In this document: positions 43,598-52,729 of the stretch, in pieces
Position numbering within the stretch: the first letter of the stretch is position 1
Layout: each line of letters starts with the position of its first letter
From: Azospirillum sp. RU38E
GTDB lineage: Bacteria > Pseudomonadota > Alphaproteobacteria > Azospirillales > Azospirillaceae
Reading direction: 5' to 3'
DNA: 64,000 nucleotides
NCBI RefSeq assembly: GCF_900188385.1
Contig: NZ_FZOI01000002.1
Coordinates: 124,001 to 188,000, forward strand
Translations under genes and position numbers: made by a program
The notes under the pieces: generated by a model
What the model was told of the DNA's origin: nothing
Databases searched by the model: none
Seen by the model: only the letters and a program-made list of their open reading frames with translations

Positions 43598-44730
43598 GCG
43601 GCGACCCCATCGGCGAACAAGCGCAGCCGGCCCAAAGGCAATCGCAGCCGGAGCCGGCGACCCGGGGCCAAGTCCCCACCGGCGACTGCACCAGCCCAGG
43701 CCGGTTGCAAGCTGGTCAGCGACAGGCCCGCCAGTTCCGGCGCATCCAATGCCAGTTGCACCATGATCTGGGCACCGCGATATTCGCTGTCGGTCACCCG
43801 GCCGGGCAGGCAGAGATGGCCATCATCGATCTGTGGCCGGTCCAGCGCGGCATCATCCAGCCCCAGCCATTCCGGCCGCAGGCAGAGCACGGGGGCCTGC
43901 CCCGGCTGGTTGTTACCCAGTTCCAGCCCTGGCAGCGGCCAGGGCCCGAGGAGCAGGGAACCATCCGGCGCGCTTGTCAGCGGCAACCGGTTCATCGCGC
44001 CGATGAAACCGGCGACGAACAGGCTGGCCGGCCGGTCATACAGGTCAACCGGGCTGCCGACCTGTTCCACCTTTCCCTGGCTCAGCACCATGATCCGGTC
44101 GGACAGGGTCAGCGCCTCTTCCTGGTCATGGGTGACCATCAGCGTGGTGATGCCCAGCTGGCGCTGCAGGCGGCGCAGTTCCCCGCGCAGATCGCGCCGC
44201 ACCTCCGCATCCAGGGCCGACAGCGGTTCATCCAGCAGCAGCAGGCCGGGACCGGGGGCCAGGGCGCGGGCCAGCGCCACGCGCTGCTGCTGGCCGCCCG
44301 ACAACTGGCCGGGATATTTGCCGGCATGGGCGGTCAGGCCGATCAGGGTCAGCATGGCATCCAGCCGGTCCCGCCGGGCCGCACGCGACAGGGCGCGCAG
44401 CCCATAGGTGATATTGTCCGCCACGCTGAGGGTGGGGAACAGCGCATAGGATTGGAAGACGATCCCGACATCCCGCCGTTCCACCGGCACGGCGGTGACA
44501 TCGGCCCCATCCTGCCGGATGCTGCCTTCCGTCGGCGGGGCCAGCCCGGCAATGGCGCGCAGCAGCGTCGTCTTGCCGGAACCGGACGGCCCCAGCAAGG
44601 TGACAAATTCCCCCCGCCGCACCGTCAGATCAACGCCCGCCAGGGCTGTGAAAGAACCGAAACGATGGCCGACCCCCGACAGGACCAGATGGGCCGGTGC
44701 GGTGTTGGCAGCAATAGAACCAGGGATCAT
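43594..44730 (-). CDS. ABC transporter ATPase, 2-aminoethylphosphonate type
   Basis: A 378-residue ATPase: Walker A GPSGSGKTT, Q-loop FQSYALFPTLSV, signature LSGGQQQRVALARAL, Walker B LLLLDEPLSALDAEVRRDL, switch His in LMVTHDQEEALTL, and a C-terminal TOBE-type domain. It resembles PotA/FbpC-type ATPases and drives the permease it overlaps. It shares start-stop overlaps with both the binding protein gene and the permease gene. Confidence 0.92.
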   Translation of the reverse strand: MIPGSIAANTAPAHLVLSGVGHRFGSFTALAGVDLTVRRGEFVTLLGPSGSGKTTLLRAIAGLAPPTEGSIRQDGADVTAVPVERRDVGIVFQSYALFPTLSVADNITYGLRALSRAARRDRLDAMLTLIGLTAHAGKYPGQLSGGQQQRVALARALAPGPGLLLLDEPLSALDAEVRRDLRGELRRLQRQLGITTLMVTHDQEEALTLSDRIMVLSQGKVEQVGSPVDLYDRPASLFVAGFIGAMNRLPLTSAPDGSLLLGPWPLPGLELGNNQPGQAPVLCLRPEWLGLDDAALDRPQIDDGHLCLPGRVTDSEYRGAQIMVQLALDAPELAGLSLTSLQPAWAGAVAGGDLAPGRRLRLRLPLGRLRLFADGVAA

Positions 44731-45764
44731 TTCGCTTCCGATTTGGCATCATAACGGCGCGACCATTCGGCTAGAATGCGGTCGCGGTTGGCGGCGGCCC
44801 AGGCGAAATCCTGCTTCACCAGCCGGCTTTCCAGATCGGCCGGGATATGCGGCACCTTGGGCTGTACCTCCGGCCGGGCGACGATGGCGAAGTTCTGCGC
44901 ATAGAGCGCGTTGGCCTCCGGGGTGACTGCCCAATCCAGCAGGGTACGGGCCGCCGCCAGCTTGGGCGTGCCTTTGACGATACCGACAGCTTCCATGTCC
45001 CAGCCCAGCCCCTCCGCCGGCAGCACCAGTTCCAGCGGTGCCCCCTGTTCGATCAGCTTGCTGGCGCGATATTCAAAGGACAGACCGATGGCAAATTCTC
45101 CGGTCGCTGCCTGCTTGCAGGGTTTGGAACCCGAATGGGAATAGCTGGCAATGTTGCGGTCCAGCGCATCCATGAAAGCCCAGCCCTTTTCTTCCCCCAT
45201 CATCTGCAGCCAGGCGCTGACCATCAGGAAGCCGGTACCGGAGGAGGCGGGGTTGGGCATGGTGATGCGGCCCTTCCAGGCCGGATCGGTCAGGTCGGTC
45301 CAGCGGGTGGGCAGGGCCAGCCCCAGCTTTTCCCGTTCCACCTTGCTGACACATAAGGCTGAACTCAGCACATCCATGCCGACCCAGGTGGGTTGCGGCC
45401 GGCTGTCGCGCAGGGCCGGCTTCACCTGCGCCAGACCAGCCGGCGCATAGGGTTCCAACATGCCTTCCTGGTCCATCAGCATCAGGGAGGTGGCGGTCAC
45501 CCCCATCACCACATCGGCCTTGGGGGCTGCCTTTTCCGCCAGCAGCCGGGCGATGATGACGCCGTTGCTGTCACGCACCCAGCGGATTTCCACGCTGGGG
45601 TTTGCCGCCTCGAAAGCCGCCTTGTAGGCCTTCAACTGATCAGCCTCCAACCCGGTATAGACGGTCAGGCTGGTCTTTTCCTGCGCCCGGCTGGCCGGCG
45701 CTGCCAACCCCATGGCCAGGGCGACAAGGGCGAGCGGCAGGATGGAAAGGCGGCGGAGGCGCAT
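44727..45764 (-). CDS. Periplasmic 2-aminoethylphosphonate-type binding protein
   Basis: A 345-residue exported binding protein. It has a signal peptide to SRAQ, then TSLTVYTGLEADQLKAYKAAFEAANPSVEIRWVRDSNGVIIARLLAEK, a block characteristic of the putative 2-aminoethylphosphonate binding proteins next to PhnT2/PhnU2. Iron-binding Tyr pairs of the related FbpA group are not evident. It is the first gene of a three-gene importer operon, divergent from a LysR regulator of the phosphonate type. No phosphonatase (phnX) or phnW gene is in the window, so breakdown must be encoded elsewhere. Confidence 0.88.
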   Translation of the reverse strand: MRLRRLSILPLALVALAMGLAAPASRAQEKTSLTVYTGLEADQLKAYKAAFEAANPSVEIRWVRDSNGVIIARLLAEKAAPKADVVMGVTATSLMLMDQEGMLEPYAPAGLAQVKPALRDSRPQPTWVGMDVLSSALCVSKVEREKLGLALPTRWTDLTDPAWKGRITMPNPASSGTGFLMVSAWLQMMGEEKGWAFMDALDRNIASYSHSGSKPCKQAATGEFAIGLSFEYRASKLIEQGAPLELVLPAEGLGWDMEAVGIVKGTPKLAAARTLLDWAVTPEANALYAQNFAIVARPEVQPKVPHIPADLESRLVKQDFAWAAANRDRILAEWSRRYDAKSEAK

Positions 45765-45888
45765 GGGGGCATCCTCAAAGGACGAAGCAGATCAGGGACG
45801 GGGAGCCGTTTTGGCGACGGGCAGACCATTCCGGCCGCACCATGAAGGCGGGGGAACTATATTGGAAATCCATCGTATCAATGGCAGA

Positions 45889-45905
45889 TATAGATAAAAT
45901 CTATA
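45889..45905. promoter_or_regulatory. LysR-type operator between importer and regulator genes
   Basis: TATAGAT and ATCTATA flank AAA, a perfect 7+3+7 inverted repeat containing a T-N11-A core. It lies in the 150-bp divergent region, just before the AGGAG of the LysR gene, a standard place for autorepression and divergent activation. Confidence 0.6.
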
Positions 45906-45914
45906 GGAGTGGTC

Positions 45915-46784
45915 ATGCTTCATACACAGTTGCGGGCCTTTCACTGGGTGGCGCGGGAAGGAAGCTTCACCCTGGCGGCCCGGGCGCTGGCCATTTCCCA
46001 GCCCACCCTGTCGGCAGAGGTGAAGGCGCTGGAGGAACGCTATGGCATCATGCTGTTCCTGCGGGAACGGCGCGGCGTGACACTGACCCAGGCCGGGCAA
46101 GCCTTGCAGGAGATTACCCACCGGCTGTTCGCGGCGGAGCAGGAGGCGCTGGAACTGCTGTCCGGTCACCGGGCCCTGACGGGCGGAACGCTGAATGTGG
46201 GGGCCGACGGGCCGGTGCTGGCCATCCCGCTGGTGGCGGAATTCACCCGCCGGCATCCCGGTGTGAAGCTGCGCCTGTCGCTGGGGAATGCGGAAACCAT
46301 CCGCCGCGATCTGCTGGAGATGCGGCTGGATGTGGCGGTGCTGGCCAGCCCCACCATCGACCCGCGCCTGACCGGGCTGCCGCTGGGGCGGGATCAGGTG
46401 ATGGTGATGATGCCGGCCAGTCACCGGCTGGCCGCCTGTGACCATGTGGACCCGGTGGAGCTGACCAAGGAACGGGTGCTGGTGCGGGAACCGGGTTCCA
46501 TGACCCGCCGTGTAGTGGAACGGGTGCTGGCGGAAGCCGAACTGGTGCTGACCGACACCATCGAAATCGCTTCCCGCGAGGCACAACTGGCGGCCGTGAA
46601 GGCCGGCATGGGGCTGGCCTTCATCTGCAAGACGGAATTCAGCGGCGACAGCGACATGGTGCTGCGACCGCTGCAGGGGCTGCGGATTGATCTGGACGAA
46701 TATGTCCTGTGCCTGCGTGACCGCAGCCGCCTGGGCATTGTCCGCGCCTTTCTGGCGGTGGGGGAGGCGATGGCGGGGGCGTGA
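45915..46784 (+). CDS. LysR-family regulator of phosphonate uptake
   Basis: A 289-residue LysR regulator: N-terminal helix-turn-helix (LRAFHWVAREGSFTLAARALAISQPTLSAEVKALEERYGIMLFLRERRGVTLT) and a ligand-binding domain of periplasmic-binding type. This sequence type is associated with aminoethylphosphonate genes. The ATG at 45915 has AGGAG five bases upstream; a GTG two codons earlier overlaps that site and is rejected. It is divergent from the importer with a shared operator between them and ends 7 bp from the phytase-like gene. Confidence 0.9.
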   Translation: MLHTQLRAFHWVAREGSFTLAARALAISQPTLSAEVKALEERYGIMLFLRERRGVTLTQAGQALQEITHRLFAAEQEALELLSGHRALTGGTLNVGADGPVLAIPLVAEFTRRHPGVKLRLSLGNAETIRRDLLEMRLDVAVLASPTIDPRLTGLPLGRDQVMVMMPASHRLAACDHVDPVELTKERVLVREPGSMTRRVVERVLAEAELVLTDTIEIASREAQLAAVKAGMGLAFICKTEFSGDSDMVLRPLQGLRIDLDEYVLCLRDRSRLGIVRAFLAVGEAMAGA

Positions 46785-46791
46785 TCGCCGA

Positions 46792-48018
46792 TCAGGATTT
46801 CGCCAGGGCCTGGTTGATCAGGGCGTTGAACCGGTCCAGCCGGCAGAAATCCCCCGTATCGGCGCAGCCGGGAATGGGCAGGATTTCCGTAAAAGGCGGC
46901 TGGGCCACCGACAGCGGGGTCAGGTGGCGGATCTGGTCAGGCGTCTGCGCCACATAGGCCAGCCGCACCCAGACGGCACCGGCCGGATCACGCCAGCGTT
47001 CAAAGCGCAGGCCGCCGCCGATGGGCGGATCATCCTGGCCATAGCCATCCACCTGGAAATGTACATCCAGCAGGCTGGACAGGGCGGCGACATTATTGTC
47101 ATGCCCGATCAGCAGGGTCAGGGCCGGCCCCTTGTCCGCCGACAGGGCGTCCAGCACGCGCGGCGCCATCTTGAAAGCCGTGTGGCGGGCCATGTAATGC
47201 GGCCGTGCATAGACCTCGAACAGCAGGGCGTGAAGGCGGGATATCCGGGCCAGTTCCGTGGCGTCGAGCTTGCCCCAGGCCACATCCTTCATCGGCATCC
47301 CTTCCAGATACTGCAGCAGGAAGACCTGTGCCGTGCCCGACGTGATATAGATCGGCCCCAGCAGATCAATGCCCTTGCCATCGGCCGATAGCGACAGAGT
47401 GGCTTTGGTGCCGGCAATATCACAAGGCGGGTTGCGGCGGTCGCAGCCCAGCGCCTTTTCCATCAGGGCGATTTCCGCCTTGTAGGGGGCGGTGATGCCC
47501 TGCGGATCGCCCTTTTCCGCCCGGATGGCGGCAATGGCCGCTTCGGGGGTGAAGCCCGTCATCTCATTGGGCGGGCTGAACAGCGGGTCACGGGTGCCGG
47601 GCTCCAGATGGGAAACCTTGACCTTGCAGCCGGGGGCCAGACCGTCGGCCAGCGCCTCCCCCGTGCTGATGGTGCGGGCGGCGCTGTTGGTCCAGATATC
47701 GACCACCCCATCCGCCGGGCAGCCGGCGGCCGGCAGGATTTGGCCATTGGCGGCCCAACCGCGCAGATAGCTGCCCAGCAATCGGGTTGCCGCCACACCA
47801 TGGGCGGTCAGCAGGCTGGGCGGTTCCTTCCAGGCTGGCAGCGGCTGTTCGTTCAGCCCGGTGATGGCGGCTTCGGTTTCCAGCGGCGTGCGCAGCCCAT
47901 GGCGCAGCAGCAGCACCGACCGTTCCAGTTTCCAGCCCGGCCCCGGTGCCGGATCGGCAGCGGCCAGGGCAGGGGCGGCAATAAGGGTGGCCAGCAAGGC
48001 CAGGACAAGGCGTTTCAA
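46792..48018 (-). CDS. Histidine acid phosphatase (AppA/Agp-like, phytase type)
   Basis: A periplasmic phosphatase of 408 residues. After a signal peptide (to ALAA) comes the catalytic RHGLRTP (residues 39-45) and later the proton-donor HD in LLIGHDNNVAAL; both define the histidine acid phosphatase family of phytases and glucose-1-phosphatases. It releases phosphate from organic phosphate esters. The start is taken as TTG at 48018, preceded by AAGGA and giving a clean signal peptide; a longer frame from 48117 would overlap the receptor gene. It follows a TonB receptor by 34 bp, so receptor and phosphatase probably act on the same phosphate-rich substrate. Confidence 0.88.
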   Translation of the reverse strand: MKRLVLALLATLIAAPALAAADPAPGPGWKLERSVLLLRHGLRTPLETEAAITGLNEQPLPAWKEPPSLLTAHGVAATRLLGSYLRGWAANGQILPAAGCPADGVVDIWTNSAARTISTGEALADGLAPGCKVKVSHLEPGTRDPLFSPPNEMTGFTPEAAIAAIRAEKGDPQGITAPYKAEIALMEKALGCDRRNPPCDIAGTKATLSLSADGKGIDLLGPIYITSGTAQVFLLQYLEGMPMKDVAWGKLDATELARISRLHALLFEVYARPHYMARHTAFKMAPRVLDALSADKGPALTLLIGHDNNVAALSSLLDVHFQVDGYGQDDPPIGGGLRFERWRDPAGAVWVRLAYVAQTPDQIRHLTPLSVAQPPFTEILPIPGCADTGDFCRLDRFNALINQALAKS

Positions 48019-48052
48019 GACGCGGGTTTCCTTAAAGCTGGTGGAAAGGGGA

Positions 48053-51049
48053 TCAGAATTCCAGCCGCAGCACCATTTGGGCGCTGCGACCGCTGGCAAT
48101 GGTTTCCGGCACGGCATTGCTCTGCCGGCCGATGGTGGCGCGATAGGCGAGGTCGTTCAGCAGATTGCGGATGGAGAATTCCAGGGTGGCGCCCGGCGAC
48201 ACCTGCCAGTCGCCCTGCAGGTCCAGCCGCTGCGACGGCTGGACCCAGACATCCAGGGCGCTGCCATTCATCCGGCTGCCGCTGCCGGAAAGCCCGTGCA
48301 GCCCGTATTTCTGGATATAGGCATCCGACCAACTGTAACTGACGGACAGGGACCAATCGTCCGCCGCATAGCGCAGGCGGCTATTGACCTGCCAGTTGGG
48401 CGCATATTGCAGCCGTTCCACCGGGGCGAGGTCTGGCATGTTCAGGCGTACCCGGCTGTGCTGGCTGTTCAGGCTGGTTTCCAGCACCAGGGCGTTGAAC
48501 GGATCAGGCAGGAAATCCAGTTCCTGTGCCGCCGCCAGCTCCGCCCCCCACAGCCGCGCCGTGCCGCCATTGAAGGGCTTGACGATGGGAAGGCTTGCTC
48601 CCCCCCCGTCGGCGAGGCCATTGTAATTGGCACCGGCATCATAAAGATAATGCCGCAAGCGCTTGTGATAGAGCGACAGGCCGGCATGGCCACCCGGCCA
48701 GCGCCATTCCCCGCCCAGATCGATATTCAGCGCCGACACCGCTTTCAGATCGGGATTACCCTGGATAAGGGTAATCGTGCCATTGGCGTCGCGGCTGGCC
48801 GTGGCACTGCCGGAAAGCTGATAAAGCGCGGGGCGCACCTGCCCGGTCCAGATGGCCAGCCGGTAACGCTGATCCTCATCCGGCGTGTAATTCACCAGCA
48901 GGCGCGGCAGCCAGGCTTTATAGCGGCTTTCGCCCCGGTTCCAGCCATAGGCAATGCCGCCCGCCGGCACCCCCTGGTTCCCCGACAGCCAGTAGCGTGT
49001 ATTGATTTCCGCCCGTTCCACCCGCAGGCCGGGCAATAGCTGCCAGGGACCACGCTGCAGATCACCCTGCAGATAGGCGGCACTGACGGTTTCCTGACCG
49101 CTCATGCTGTTGCCGTTATAATCGTCCGGGGTCCAGACGAAGTCACCGGCATTGGCGCGAAAGCGTTCCAGCAGCAGCCCCTGATCGATCAGCGGCACCT
49201 GATAATCATAAAGCCCCTTGGCCACCGTCACCCAGGTGCCATCGGACAGGCCCAGCGCTGTCAGATCGCCCATGCGGGTGCCGGGCGGCAGGGCGGCGCT
49301 GCCGCCGCTATTCTGCGGGCGCTGGTTACGGCGGGTGACGCTGTTGTCACTGCGCACCAGCTTCAGGCCGGCTTGCAGCTTCATGCCGTCTGTCCCCGTC
49401 TCCAGGTCCAGCCCGCCGCCATCCTTGCGCTGCCGGCTGGTCAGGCTGGTATATTCGCCCAGGTTGGAGGCAGGCACCGCGTCGGCACCGGCCAGCAGTG
49501 CCTGCATCTTCGGCCCCAGCAGCGGCACCGGATAGCCGCCCCGGTCAGCCATCACCAGCCCTTCATCCACCGTGGTGCCGCGATTGTTCCAGAACGACAC
49601 CTCGATATGGCGCGGCTTGTCATTGCGGCCCCAGCTGTGGAACAGGTAGGGGCGCAGGGTCAGCGCCCCGGCCCTGATTTCGCCGCCGCCATGCAAGGTC
49701 AGCAGTTCCGCCTCGTCCGGGTTGGTCTGGAACCAGTAATGCAGCTGGTTCTTGACGCTCTGTGTCTGGTACAGGCCGTTGTCCAGCGGGATGCGGCGGG
49801 TGAAGCTGGCATCCCGCCCGCCCTGGAACCCCACCTGATAGACATCCTGTTCGGTATCGGCGCGGTTCCAGCCGGCGCGCAGGAAGGCGCTATAGGGGGC
49901 ATCGGGCCGCCAGTCCAGTGCTGCCGCGGCACCGCCCCGCTTGGTGCGCCCGCGCACAAATTGCGCATTCAAGGAGGTGGCCAGCAGGTTTTCGCCCGCA
50001 TCCATGCCGGCCGGATTATGGCCGGCCGCATCGGTGATGGCATAATCGAACTGGCCGCTCTGATAGGTCTGCTGCCGGCTGGCAAACGGGCGGCTGTCGG
50101 CATGGGCGCGCAGCACCAGCCCGAGCGCATTATCCCGCCCGAACAGCCGGGACCATTCCACCTCGCCCCCGCCACCAGCGCCGGACAGGTGATAATCCCC
50201 CGTCCGTGTCGTCCAGTTGCCGCGCAGGCTGATACGGGTGCGCTCTGCCCCCAGATCAAAGGCGCTGGCGCTGCGGAAATCGATGATGCCGCCGATGGCA
50301 TCCCCATCCTTGTCCGCCGTCAGGGCGGTTTCCAGATGCAACGCGTCCGGCCCGAAGGGGGGCAGCAGGCTCAGTTGCACATCCCGGCTATAGGGCAGGC
50401 TCTGGGCGATATTGATGCCATCCATCAGCAACTGGCTGTAGGCACCGCCCAGCCCCCTGATGGCGATGGACTGGCCTTCCGCCCGGGCAGCCCGGTCGAT
50501 GCCGCCCAGATCACCTTGCAGGGAGGTCATCATCACATTGACGCCGGGCAGGCGGCCCAGCAGTTCCGCCATGTTGCGGTCGGCCGCCCGGTTGAAATCC
50601 GCCGCCGGCAGGATATGCACGGGCAGGGGGGCGCGCAGTTCGGCGGCAAACCGGTCCTGCAGGCGCTGTCCCATCACCAGGATTTCCTCTGTCGGTTCCG
50701 GCGGTCGGGGCGGGGGTGGGGTGGGGCGGCTGGCAGGGGCTGGCAGGATGACGATGGTGCCATCCGGCTGTTCACGATAGATCAGGCCGGTGCCGGCCAG
50801 CAGCAGATCCAGGGCCGCCCGAAAGCTGGTGCCGTCCGGGATGGAAGGGGCCGCGCGCGGGGGCAGGGCGGCACCCTGGAACAGCAGATTGCGCCCTGAT
50901 TGCCGGGCCAGGGAGAGCAACGCATCCGACAGGTTGCGCTGCTGCGACCCCGGTGCGGCAGGGGCCGCACCCGCCGCCAGCAAGGCGGCCCCCAGCGCGA
51001 TGGCCGCCACCGTGCGGCCAGGGCGGGGATCAGCGCCGGCGCGGCTCAA
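48053..51049 (-). CDS. TonB-dependent signal-transducing receptor with STN domain
   Basis: A 998-residue receptor. It has a signal peptide, then an STN (secretin/TonB short) domain at about residues 35-100 (LSDALLSLARQSGRNLLFQGAALP, FRAALDLLLAGTGLIYREQPDGTIVIL), a Pro-rich linker, a TonB box region (EEILVMGQR), a plug (LLGRLPGVNVMM, LLMDGINIAQSLPYSRD, TADKDGDAIGGIIDFR) and a barrel ending LRLEF. The STN domain contacts FecR, so this is the sensor for the FecR/sigma pair just upstream. The TTG start has GGAG seven bases before it and overlaps fecR by 20 bp. It resembles the receptor at 52730-55471 in plug motifs, suggesting duplication. Confidence 0.92.
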   Translation of the reverse strand: MSRAGADPRPGRTVAAIALGAALLAAGAAPAAPGSQQRNLSDALLSLARQSGRNLLFQGAALPPRAAPSIPDGTSFRAALDLLLAGTGLIYREQPDGTIVILPAPASRPTPPPPRPPEPTEEILVMGQRLQDRFAAELRAPLPVHILPAADFNRAADRNMAELLGRLPGVNVMMTSLQGDLGGIDRAARAEGQSIAIRGLGGAYSQLLMDGINIAQSLPYSRDVQLSLLPPFGPDALHLETALTADKDGDAIGGIIDFRSASAFDLGAERTRISLRGNWTTRTGDYHLSGAGGGGEVEWSRLFGRDNALGLVLRAHADSRPFASRQQTYQSGQFDYAITDAAGHNPAGMDAGENLLATSLNAQFVRGRTKRGGAAAALDWRPDAPYSAFLRAGWNRADTEQDVYQVGFQGGRDASFTRRIPLDNGLYQTQSVKNQLHYWFQTNPDEAELLTLHGGGEIRAGALTLRPYLFHSWGRNDKPRHIEVSFWNNRGTTVDEGLVMADRGGYPVPLLGPKMQALLAGADAVPASNLGEYTSLTSRQRKDGGGLDLETGTDGMKLQAGLKLVRSDNSVTRRNQRPQNSGGSAALPPGTRMGDLTALGLSDGTWVTVAKGLYDYQVPLIDQGLLLERFRANAGDFVWTPDDYNGNSMSGQETVSAAYLQGDLQRGPWQLLPGLRVERAEINTRYWLSGNQGVPAGGIAYGWNRGESRYKAWLPRLLVNYTPDEDQRYRLAIWTGQVRPALYQLSGSATASRDANGTITLIQGNPDLKAVSALNIDLGGEWRWPGGHAGLSLYHKRLRHYLYDAGANYNGLADGGGASLPIVKPFNGGTARLWGAELAAAQELDFLPDPFNALVLETSLNSQHSRVRLNMPDLAPVERLQYAPNWQVNSRLRYAADDWSLSVSYSWSDAYIQKYGLHGLSGSGSRMNGSALDVWVQPSQRLDLQGDWQVSPGATLEFSIRNLLNDLAYRATIGRQSNAVPETIASGRSAQMVLRLEF

Positions 51050-52019
51050 GCTGATACTCCCCCGGCGCTGTCTGGCGCCAGGATAGTGGATGCAGCAGGG
51101 TCAGGGCGTTCAGGAAGCCGCTGATATCAGCGGTGTGGAAAACCCCGCTGACTTTCAGCCCTGACAGGGCGGGATCGGCCAGCCGCATCCGCACGCCGGT
51201 GCGGGCTTCCACCTCCGCTAGTGCCTCGGTCAGGGGCGTATCCTCAAACACGGCCTGCCGGTCCCGCCAGGCCAGCACCCGGCCCAGATTGGCGGCAGTC
51301 AGCCGCAACGGCGCGCCTTGGGCCTGGCTTTCCACCTGCTGGCCCGGTTTCAGCACCGTCAGCACGCGGCCATTCTGGGCATCGCGCACATCGGCTGCCC
51401 CTTCCAGCAGCACGACCCGCACCTTGTCTGCCCGGTGGCGGACGGTGAAGCGCGTCCCCAGATCATGCACGACCAGACCGCGGGCAGCGACCGTGAAGGG
51501 GCGCAGCTTCTCATGCACCACATCGAATTCGGCTTCCCCCTGATGCAGGGTCACCTGACGGGACAGGGGATCGATGCGCACATGCAGCCTGGTGCCGGCA
51601 TCCAGCCGCACCAAGGTGCCGTCTGCCAGCATGATACTGTGCCCCTCGCCGGGGCCACTGGCATAATCGGCCTCTGTCACCGCTCCCTGCCAGCCGATCA
51701 CCGCCAGCAGACAGGCCGCCCCCATGCCGAACCCGGCCAGCAGCGGCCCCCGCCAGGAACGGCCGGTGCTGCTGCTGCGGGCGATGCGGAAATTGCGGGC
51801 GCGCAGCATGTCCGGGCGCATCCGGCCCTGGTCATTGATGGCACCGGATGCGATCCAGGCGCGCGACACGATATCCATCGCCGCCACATGGTCGGGGCTG
51901 GCCTGCAGCCATGCCTTCAAGGCGGCCTGCTGATCGGGGCCCAACTTGCCGGATGCCGACAACCGCATCCATTCCGCGGCCTGATCCAAAATTCGTTGTT
52001 CCGGTTCGCCCGTGATCAC
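51030..52019 (-). CDS. FecR-like anti-sigma regulator
   Basis: A 329-residue protein: FecR_N (AAEWMRLSASGKLGPDQQAALKAWLQASPDHVAAMDIVSRAW), one membrane helix (about residues 92-110), the FecR domain (SIMLADGTLVRLDAGTRLHVRIDPLSRQVTLHQGEAEFDVVHEKLRPFTVAARGLVVHDLGTRFTVR) and a C-terminal STN-like part (VFEDTPLTEALAEVEARTGVRMRLADPAL). It starts with GTG overlapping the sigma stop (GTGA). It should pass the occupied-receptor signal from the STN receptor to the sigma factor. Confidence 0.92.
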   Translation of the reverse strand: MITGEPEQRILDQAAEWMRLSASGKLGPDQQAALKAWLQASPDHVAAMDIVSRAWIASGAINDQGRMRPDMLRARNFRIARSSSTGRSWRGPLLAGFGMGAACLLAVIGWQGAVTEADYASGPGEGHSIMLADGTLVRLDAGTRLHVRIDPLSRQVTLHQGEAEFDVVHEKLRPFTVAARGLVVHDLGTRFTVRHRADKVRVVLLEGAADVRDAQNGRVLTVLKPGQQVESQAQGAPLRLTAANLGRVLAWRDRQAVFEDTPLTEALAEVEARTGVRMRLADPALSGLKVSGVFHTADISGFLNALTLLHPLSWRQTAPGEYQLEPRRR

Positions 52020-52621
52020 TGTTCTGTCTCCGCCAGATGACGGCCCAGATGCACCAGCGTGCGGTCAACCAGCCTTGTTACTGTCCGCGTATCCATGCCC
52101 AGCCGTTCCGCCACGTCACGGTGGCGCATTCCATCAACACGCACCAGCAGGAACACATTGCGGGCAATGGGATCAACCTGCTTCAACGCCTCTTCCAGAC
52201 GTTCCAGATTCTCACGGCCGATCAGCGCCTGTTCGGGGCTGATCGCCTGATCGTCGATCAACTCGCCGGCTTCTTCCAATTCCTGATGCTGGTCGCGCAG
52301 GCGGGCGCGGTCGCGCCGGAACCGGTCCACCAGCAGGCTGGAGGCGACACGCAGCAGAAAGCCGCGCCAATTGCCAACGCGTTCGGCCGGGGCGGCACTC
52401 AGCACCCGGACGAAAACATCCTGTACATAATCTTCAACATCACTGCCGCCACCGATCTGGCGGGTGAAATAGGCCCGCAGCATCGATTGATGCTCGGCAT
52501 CCGCCAGGGTTCGGGATTTTTCCGCCATTCTTCCGCATCCAGCCTGGGCCTTGCGGCCATGCATATTGGCGTGTGTGGTCCTAGCGGATGTGGGTTGCAG
52601 TTTGATGACGGTGGCGGACAT
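52016..52621 (-). CDS. ECF sigma factor, FecI-like
   Basis: A 201-residue sigma factor: region 2 (MLRAYFTRQIGGGSDVEDYVQDVFVRVLSAAPAERVGNWRGFLLRVASSLLVDRFRRDRARL) and region 4 (EEALKQVDPIARNVFLLVRVDGMRHRDVAERLGMDTRTVTRLVDRTLVHLGRHL). Together with FecR and the STN receptor it makes a complete cell-surface signalling system that should switch on the receptor and phytase genes. ATG at 52621 has GGAG seven bases upstream; a Met at 52528 is a later alternative. Confidence 0.92.
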   Translation of the reverse strand: MSATVIKLQPTSARTTHANMHGRKAQAGCGRMAEKSRTLADAEHQSMLRAYFTRQIGGGSDVEDYVQDVFVRVLSAAPAERVGNWRGFLLRVASSLLVDRFRRDRARLRDQHQELEEAGELIDDQAISPEQALIGRENLERLEEALKQVDPIARNVFLLVRVDGMRHRDVAERLGMDTRTVTRLVDRTLVHLGRHLAETEQ

Positions 52622-52685
52622 GGCAGCTCTCCGTCGGCGCAAGGCGGGTGTGTCACCCACACAAGGCACCGGGCGATCAGGGAAA

Positions 52686-52716
52686 ATGGCCGGCCCCGGT
52701 ATTGGGAGCCGGCCAT
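52686..52716 (-). terminator. Terminator after the 55 kb TonB receptor gene
   Basis: ATGGCCGGC and GCCGGCCAT form a perfect 9-bp stem 14 bp beyond the receptor stop, followed on the minus strand by TTTCCC. It separates the receptor from the sigma/FecR operon. Confidence 0.7.
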
Positions 52717-52729
52717 CGAACAACGAGCC

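Noticed and set aside
49373-50899. A 508-codon open frame on the plus strand
   Set aside because: Antisense to the STN-bearing receptor; His/Gln/Gly-rich shadow translation.
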